Of a stretch of 64,000 nt of DNA, positions 57,904-64,000 are shown in pieces. Position 1 is the first letter of the stretch. Each line of letters starts with the position of its first letter. The DNA is from Wolfiporia cocos. Taxonomy: Eukaryota > Basidiomycota > Agaricomycetes > Polyporales > Phaeolaceae. Below the pieces are notes generated by a model. It worked only from the letters and a program-made list of their open reading frames with translations, made no database searches and was not told the DNA's origin. The stretch lies in NCBI GenBank assembly GCA_029448655.1, contig JACCLO010000012.1, forward strand, positions 930,001 through 994,000. Direction: 5' to 3'. The position numbers and the translations under genes are program-made.

Positions 57904-58169
57904 GCTAATAAGTCAGGTGACCATCTGGGAAGACAGGCACACAGGCATCTAGTCACACAGGGCACACAGGCATGCAGGGTGACATGTGGTCATGTGACCT
58001 GTAAGGGCCACATACTGTATAGTAAACCCTAGGGCCCTGTAAGGGGTCCCTATGGGTGGTGTAAGCGTAAGTATAGGGCCCTGTAACAGACCCTAGGGGT
58101 GAGCTAGAGGTGGTAATGCCTAGGCTTGTTAGTGTTACCATAAGGAAATGAGAGGATTATGTGACTTTG

Positions 58170-59076
58170 TGACATGAGATGGGCAGAAGAATGCCAAGTT
58201 CAGAATGAGGTCTGAACCCAATGCTCAACCCCCTATATATATTAGCACAGTATGTGTATGTTTGTATGTACTTAGGCTGGTGATGGCCAGTGGTGAGGCT
58301 AAGGTAAGACTATGTAGGGAGACTACCTACTAGTCTGTGTAAAGTCTGTATGCTATTATTGACACGGCCTGTAATGGCCGTGTGGGAATGTGTACTGTGG
58401 TGTACCCTGTAGGTGCCGCGAGGTATATGAAGAGGGACTTCAGTGCTGGAGATGCATCTTTAGAGACACCGCAGATGCATCTGGAGCAATCTTAATGCTC
58501 AAGCATGCTGCATAGATGCATCTGCACAAGAAATGCCTGTGCAGGGTTCAAACACTTAACCTGGGATCAGCGAAGTTGCAACCTGTACCACTTTACCAAA
58601 TGTCAAGTCACACCTTAGTGCAATGTTCCATATTGCCCTGTAGGTAATTTATGACAGCATCCTTACCTCATTGCAGATACATATGGGTTGTGGGATATAT
58701 CAATAAAGAGATGCATTCTGAGTTCAAGGAACACTTGAGCTTACTGACATATGAGCAGAATGTTGAATTTTATTATGACTGTTATTATATCAACTACTGA
58801 CTATATATTTGCACAAGATCTTCCTTTTACTAACTGCTTTAGCTGAGTGGTTTCAGTTGCTGTTTTGCTGAGGTCTCTTGGTTCCTGGTTCGATTCCCAG
58901 CTTGTGATGCTTTATTTTGGTACTAACGGGTGCCTAAGCTCGATGACTTAGAGTGCCCCAGATGCATCTGCGGTGTCTCTAAAGTTGCATCTGTGGCACT
59001 GAAACTCTAGATATGAAATAGATAGAAGCCGGTGCTTTGGGATGTGAAGAGTGATATCACCTTTTTGCCCGTGACA
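58170..59076 (-). mobile_element. Family-4 LTR interrupted by a foldback element
   Basis: TGACATGAG…CCGTGACA; inner hairpin GTTCAGA/TCTGAAC kept, outer stem not. The foldback at 58432-59010 splits it. Confidence 0.6.
58432..59010. mobile_element. Foldback element with tRNA-like arms (type X), 579 bp
   Basis: Starts GAGGGACTTCAGTGC, ends GCACTGAAACTCTAG; perfect duplication ATATGAA (58425-58431, 59011-59017). Terminal arms share GATGCATCTTTAGAGACACC-like sequence. The right arm has TAGCTGAGTGG and GGTTCGATTCC (58847-58895, plus); the left arm on the minus strand has TGGTAAAGTGG and GTTTGAACCC. Confidence 0.85.
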
Positions 59077-60085
59077 CTTACAGAGAGACAACCATTTATA
59101 CCCCGCAGTCAGTATCCTAAGTACATGTGCGGCAGCTAATGAGAGCCACAGTGGAAGTAAAGAGTATTGTAACTAAGAGTAGGGTGGTGTTAGGGATCGT
59201 ACGTCGATTATGTACCGTAAAAGGTCGTCATGGTGAGAGCCGGTAATGGCTGGGAGGGTGGCTTACCCTGGGTTGAAAACCAAGTTAGGGACGTCTTGTT
59301 TGATGAAAGCACAGGAGCGTTTGAGGAACAATATGAGTGCCTGCCGACCTTTGACGGTACCGAGGATGAAGGAAAGCTGTAATGATGGTGAAGCTTTGCG
59401 TAGGAAGTGATGCGCGTGCCCGTGACACTTACATAGTAGACAGTGACATCACTACGATCCTTCAGTGAGTGCGCGAGTTCTTGAGTGAAAACGCCTGGCT
59501 ACCGAAATAGCAGAAAGATGACGCTATGCTACCAAAAGCACCGACCGTGAAGTGGCACGAGATAGAAACAACTATCCGCAGTGGCCATTGAGCAGAATCT
59601 GATGAACTCGAGGATGACGATGGCAAGTCAACGGTGCCACTGTCAGGGGCGGACGTACTAGATAATAGCTGCAACTACAAGCGTGCAGCCTGTGGGTAAG
59701 ATAATAGGATACGAGTAGAATTGTATAGCGCAGTGACCATCGAATCTGACGTTTGGGCTACAACAGAGGGAAAAGGGGATGAGGGGAAATGCAAGATGTT
59801 CAAACGCTATCCGAATTCAGCATGGACACTTTGTGGATTAGCATGATGTGACATCAGATGCTTGACGGCGACAACAAGCAGATCGATGTATGTACGTTCT
59901 ACAGCAACGGGCACCAGAAACCGGATCGACTCGCACAACAACAGTGTTAGCTCGGGCGCTGTGAGCGCAGCTCAGACTCGCAGACGAGATGATGGTGCCA
60001 TCGGATGTCGAGCAACATTTCAGCTTAGGTATCTGTAGGACATGGTAGCGACTGCAGCGCGTATTACTCGCATCAGAAGTTCAAA
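59077..60085. other. No supported gene
   Basis: A 70-codon Ser-rich minus frame at 59674-59462 is unconvincing. LTR-tail-like GTGACACTTACA recurs at 59072 and 59424. Confidence 0.35.
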
Positions 60086-61080
60086 TTAGGGATGAGTTAG
60101 GCTAAGCATAAAATACATGTTTAAATGCGAGAGAAAAATGTAGGAGAACAGAAGTCTCGAACATATGCAAACGGTTGTATGCGTAAGCAGCATCGCATGA
60201 AGGAGTATAAGGGATGGAGTGATCTTGCATGCAAACATGAAAGTGGTTGAAAGATGATACAAGCTATTATAGTCGAATTGAGGGCCGCTCAACATCTGCC
60301 CAAACGGTGGACCTGTTCGGACAGCCAGGACAATCAGGAGACATAAACGAGACTGTATAATGGCAAAGTGAACGCACCGAAGTATTCCCCGCGCGGCCAG
60401 CTTCGAATAAATGTCTGACACTGATTTCCTCCATTCCTCGAACTCACTCCAACCGCAGCTGGCACGTGCCAGGATACAAAACACAGCATCCAAGCAGAAA
60501 TAATTTGGAGTAGAGAGCATATCATCCAGCGAAGCGCACTTACGGAGGGACTCCAACGGTCCCATCAAGTCCCTACTATATTCCTGCCTGTGGATAGGGC
60601 ATATACCGTCCCGCTCATCTCCCCACAAGTATACAACGATTTTACAGATGGAATTAGCAAGGATGTGTGATATGAGCCGAAGCATCCGTATTGAATAATC
60701 TGGGTCCGCCATCAGGCCAAGTACACTCGTGTGGATTGTAAGTGAGTGGTGACTCGTATCATTGTAGGTATTGACTGTCAAGAACAGACCTACAAATCAG
60801 CGCAATAAATCCATTCTGTACTCCAGTGACACACCGAACAGAAGCTCAGAATCAGCACGATATACTTCGTCTGGCAGGAAAGTGCGAGGGAACTCCAGTT
60901 TCATTATCTGCAGACAATCGCCAGCACAGTCTAGCACCTGCTGGAGACTCAAATCATGTTCTAAGTCCACAGGGATCTCACGAGGACAGTTTAAGATGAG
61001 TTGTTGACAACATGCGACGGTATTGGTGGCAGCCAGCGCACAGAGCATGTCGAAGGGTGAGGGTGACACTTGAGACCAGT
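60086..61080 (-). pseudogene. F-box/LRR-type gene, C-terminal part
   Basis: Reads FDMLCALAATNTVACCQQLI, SLQQVLDCAGDCLQIMKLEF, then after a TGA/intron SIRMLRLISHILANSICKIV and a Trp-containing tail. Looks like the end of the F-box/LRR protein that begins at 63633, from which it is separated by the insertion at 61081-62488. Confidence 0.45.
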
Positions 61081-62488
61081 GAGGGACTTCAGTGCCGTAG
61101 ATGCATCTTTAGAGACACTGCAGATGCATCTGGGGCACTCTAAGCAATATTAATGCCCAAGCGTGCTGCATAGATGCATCTGAATAAAATAAGATGCATC
61201 TGCGCAAGAAATACCTGTGCAGGGTTCAAACACTTGACCTGGGATCAGCAAAGTCGCTTGTGCAACCTGTACCACTTTGCCAAATGGTCTTGGTATCCAA
61301 GTCACATACTCATTAATATGATCCATTTAATGTCCTTTCATCGCCGTAGCTGTTGATTGTCAAGTCACACCTTAGTGCAATGTTCCATATTGCCCTGAAG
61401 GTAATTTATGACAGCATCCTTACCTCATTGCAGATACATATGGGTTGTGGGATACATCAATAAGTAGAGTTTCAGTCAATTATCTTAATCTGCCAACTGC
61501 CCTTCGCTTAAGAAATCGCAGTTGCGAGCTAGGTTTGCACGCAGATTAATCTGCTAACTGCGGCAGATTAATCTACTGTGACAATAAAATGGTACATCCC
61601 GGATTCGAACCAAGGACCTTAGCGCAGATGAGAATAATAGCATCGCAGCGTAATTAGCCAACTGAGCCATATTGGCAACAGTTACCCTGGACCAATCAAA
61701 GAATATATAACGCAGATTTTACACACAATTTTCGCAAATCATCAAGGCAACTAACTGCTCCAACAAGCATACAGAAATCAATGAAAGTGGTAGCTTGATT
61801 TACCATGCTTGACCTGGAGCAACTCACCATGGAAAAGCTGAATACACGGGAATCACAGGTCTTTAGAGGCAGATTCATTTGTATTTGTGTTATGGAAGAT
61901 GTTAAACTGTGAAAATGAAGTTTACAAAATACTCTATATATCGCTTAAAATGGGGCAGACACTAGTTCCACTGTAGCTCAGTTGGCTAACATATGCTTCA
62001 ATGCTCTTATTCTCATCTGTGCTAAGGTCCTTGGTTCGACCCCAGGATGTACCATTTTATTGTCACAGTAGATTAATCTGCCGCACTTAGCAGATTAATC
62101 TGTGTGCAAACCTAGCTCGCAACTGCGATTTCTTAAGCGAAGGGCAGTTGGCAGATTAAGATAATTGACTGAAGTCCCTCTCAATAAAGAGATGCATTCT
62201 GAGTTCAACCTAATGAGCTTACTGACATATGAGCAGAATGTTAAATTTCATTACAACCATTATTATATTGACTACTGACTATATATTTGCACAACATCTC
62301 CCTCTCACCAACCACTTTAGCTGAGTGGTTTCAGTCGCTGTTTCACTGAGGTCTCGCGGATCCTGGTTCAATTCCTGGCTTGCAATGCTTTATTTTGGTA
62401 CTAACGGGTGCCTAAGCTCGATGACTTAGAGTGCCCCAGATGCATCTGCGGTGTCTCTAAAGTTGCATCTGTGGCACTGAAACTCTAG
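61081..62488. mobile_element. Foldback element type X with a nested type Y
   Basis: GAGGGACTTCAGTGC…CACTGAAACTCTAG with perfect duplication GACCAGT (61074-61080, 62489-62495). Without the nested element it is close in length and sequence to 58432-59010. Confidence 0.85.
61464..62180. mobile_element. Foldback element with tRNA-like arms (type Y), nested, 717 bp
   Basis: GTAGAGTTTCAGTC…ACTGAAGTCCCTC with TCAATAA on both sides (61457-61463, 62181-62187). The uninterrupted target is seen in the other X copy near 58710. tRNA-like units on both arms: B boxes GGTTCGAATCC (left, minus) and GGTTCGACCCC (right). Confidence 0.85.
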
Positions 62489-63633
62489 GACCAGTATACC
62501 CGTATCTGGTGCAGATTTGGAGGAGTGGCCCAATGTCTCCCGAGCAGAGATGGTGCCTGGGCATCCGAGAAGGAGACTTTAGGTAGGTGTAGGTTCTCCA
62601 AGTGCGACAGCGCGCAGACGAGTTTGCCAATGGACGGGAACGCAACATGACTGAGCGTCAATTTGGTGATCGAGAATCAGGGGCCTCAGCATCTGAGAAG
62701 GAGACACTGGAGATGCATAGCTGCCACAAGCACTACAGCGCGTAGACCCGGAGTCAGTCAAAGACGGAAACGGAAGGGAACGCAGTATTAGTGGGCGTCA
62801 AGTTTGCGATCCAAGTGGGGAGATGTACTGATAAGCCGCTCTTGGGAGCTGGTGCCTGAGCATCTGAGAAGGAGGCGTCAGGTAGGTTTAGCTGCTCTGG
62901 ATGCAATAGCGCGCAGATGAATCGTTCAAAGACGTCCGTGGACGAGAAAGCAACCCGATTGAGCGTCAATTCGGGGATGCGTAGGTATTCTAAGTGCCAC
63001 AGCGCGCAGACGAGTCGGCCAAAGACAGCGACGGACGGGAACACAACACTATTTAGCGTCAGTTTAGTAATGATCGGGGCGGTGAGATGCGAGAAGACGC
63101 TCTGAGGATCCGGTGCCTCAACATTCGAGAAGGAGACGCGAGAGAGGTGTAGCTTTTCTAAACGCGACAGTGCGCAGACGAGAGACGGGAATGGACGGGA
63201 ACGCAACATCATCGAGCTTCAATTTGGTGATCTTGATAAAGGTGGCGAGAGATAAGAAGAGGCTTCCGGGATTCTCCACCGTTTACTCGCTGTGTTCGAG
63301 TCTGAGCTCCCGGAGCGCGGGTGGGACGTTCCCTGCAAGCATAGCTACGAATTGCGCGACATGTGCGAGGCTTCCGTTCGTCCTGCTGTCGCTGCTCGAT
63401 CCTGAAACTGTCACCGATCCCATGCTACGGAGCATCCCAGCGCGGCTCAGTTGCGAAACCCGCAGGACCTCAGTTGGGCTGCGTAGTGTATTGTAGAGAT
63501 GTAGACTCCTGTGCACGTAGCGTGCGGTGATAGTTCGCCGTGCCGTGCAAACACGCCCGCACACCGCCATTACTTCAGGCTGATCCTCGAACATATCGAG
63601 TATGTGCTTCCATATGTCCGTGGACACCCACAA
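62489..63633 (-). pseudogene. F-box/LRR-type gene, N-terminal and repeat part, frameshifted
   Basis: Near the start, DIWKHILDMFEDQPEVMAVC resembles the F-box-like helix used by hundreds of Agaricomycete proteins. Leucine-rich units follow (LTLNSVVFPSVAVFGRLVCA, LHLSRVSFSNVEAP, LNLPDASFSDAQAP), each ending CAL-x-LE-x-L. Frame shifts near 63190 and stops near 62754 and 62640 break it; no start ATG is clear. Such proteins pair with Skp1 in ubiquitin ligases when functional. Confidence 0.6.
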
Positions 63634-64000
63634 GGGCAGCCAGTGTGGCCGCCGCTGGTGATAGATGAAGCATCCATCACACCGCCGAGGCGTGCCCGCG
63701 AGGCAGGACTACTCTCGCCAACTCACTGGCCCGCGCGGATTTGGGTGAGTACACGCCTACTCATCTATGAGAGATGCTCACTAGGAAGTGCCATTGTGTT
63801 CCTGAATACTATCTCCAGGGCCTCCTTTGGACGCGGATTGCGATCTGACATGTGCCGTGGGGTGTCAGGCGTGATTTCTGTAGCGGTAGATTTCGGCGAA
63901 TGGGAGCAGTACTAAGGCATAGTCGAGGTCGGACGGCCATTGATATAATCGCGTCCTCACATGTGTACAGCCAGAAGAGAATGTCCTGCTAGTACACAGC
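63634..64000. other. Upstream of the F-box pseudogene
   Basis: No separate gene supported; open frames on the plus strand lack motifs. Confidence 0.35.

Overview
This window is fungal, almost certainly from an Agaricomycete basidiomycete. Its real genes are cut by many short GT-AG introns (about 47-60 bp), several predicted proteins are of types I know from polypores and their relatives, and TATA-type LTRs, hAT, Harbinger and F-box/LRR remnants fill the gene-poor part. All identifications are by reading; no database was searched.

The left third (1-25.4 kb) is gene-bearing. In order it holds: a 5' part of an opsin-like/Hsp30 seven-helix protein (-), a single-pass membrane protein (-), a doubtful ORF (-), a Hot13-type CHY zinc-finger protein (+), a multi-pass membrane protein with at least nine introns (-), a Yar1-like ankyrin protein (+), a large coiled-coil protein with an in-frame TAG (-), an uncharacterised protein (-), a tandem pair of GA4-desaturase/AsaB-like genes (-,-), an 0.8-kb foldback element, and a phenol-hydroxylase-type FAD monooxygenase (-). 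The desaturase pair and the monooxygenase may form a small metabolic cluster.

From 25.4 to 50 kb lies a nest of transposable elements. It includes a 3.9-kb hAT element carrying three other insertions, a broken DDE transposase, a tandem LTR-only (TRIM-like) retroelement inside a minisatellite, an ORF1-only retroelement with a CT-rich tail, and a two-ORF Harbinger-type element broken by LTRs. A 200-bp decayed piece of the desaturase-like gene sits next to that transposase. At 50.3-53.1 kb the FAD monooxygenase block reappears in direct orientation, so the nest lies between two halves of an old segmental duplication.

From 53 to 64 kb there is a candidate TIR element, more solo LTRs and an F-box/LRR pseudogene split by two nested insertions. 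The most unusual feature is a family of 0.6-0.7-kb foldback elements (28.2, 50.1 partial, 55.0, 58.4, 61.1 and 61.5 kb). The five complete copies carry outward-facing tRNA-like sequences in both arms and are flanked by 7-bp (one possibly 8-bp) target duplications. A second striking pattern is a perfect or near-perfect hairpin just downstream of the TATA box in many different LTR families, with covarying arms in one family.
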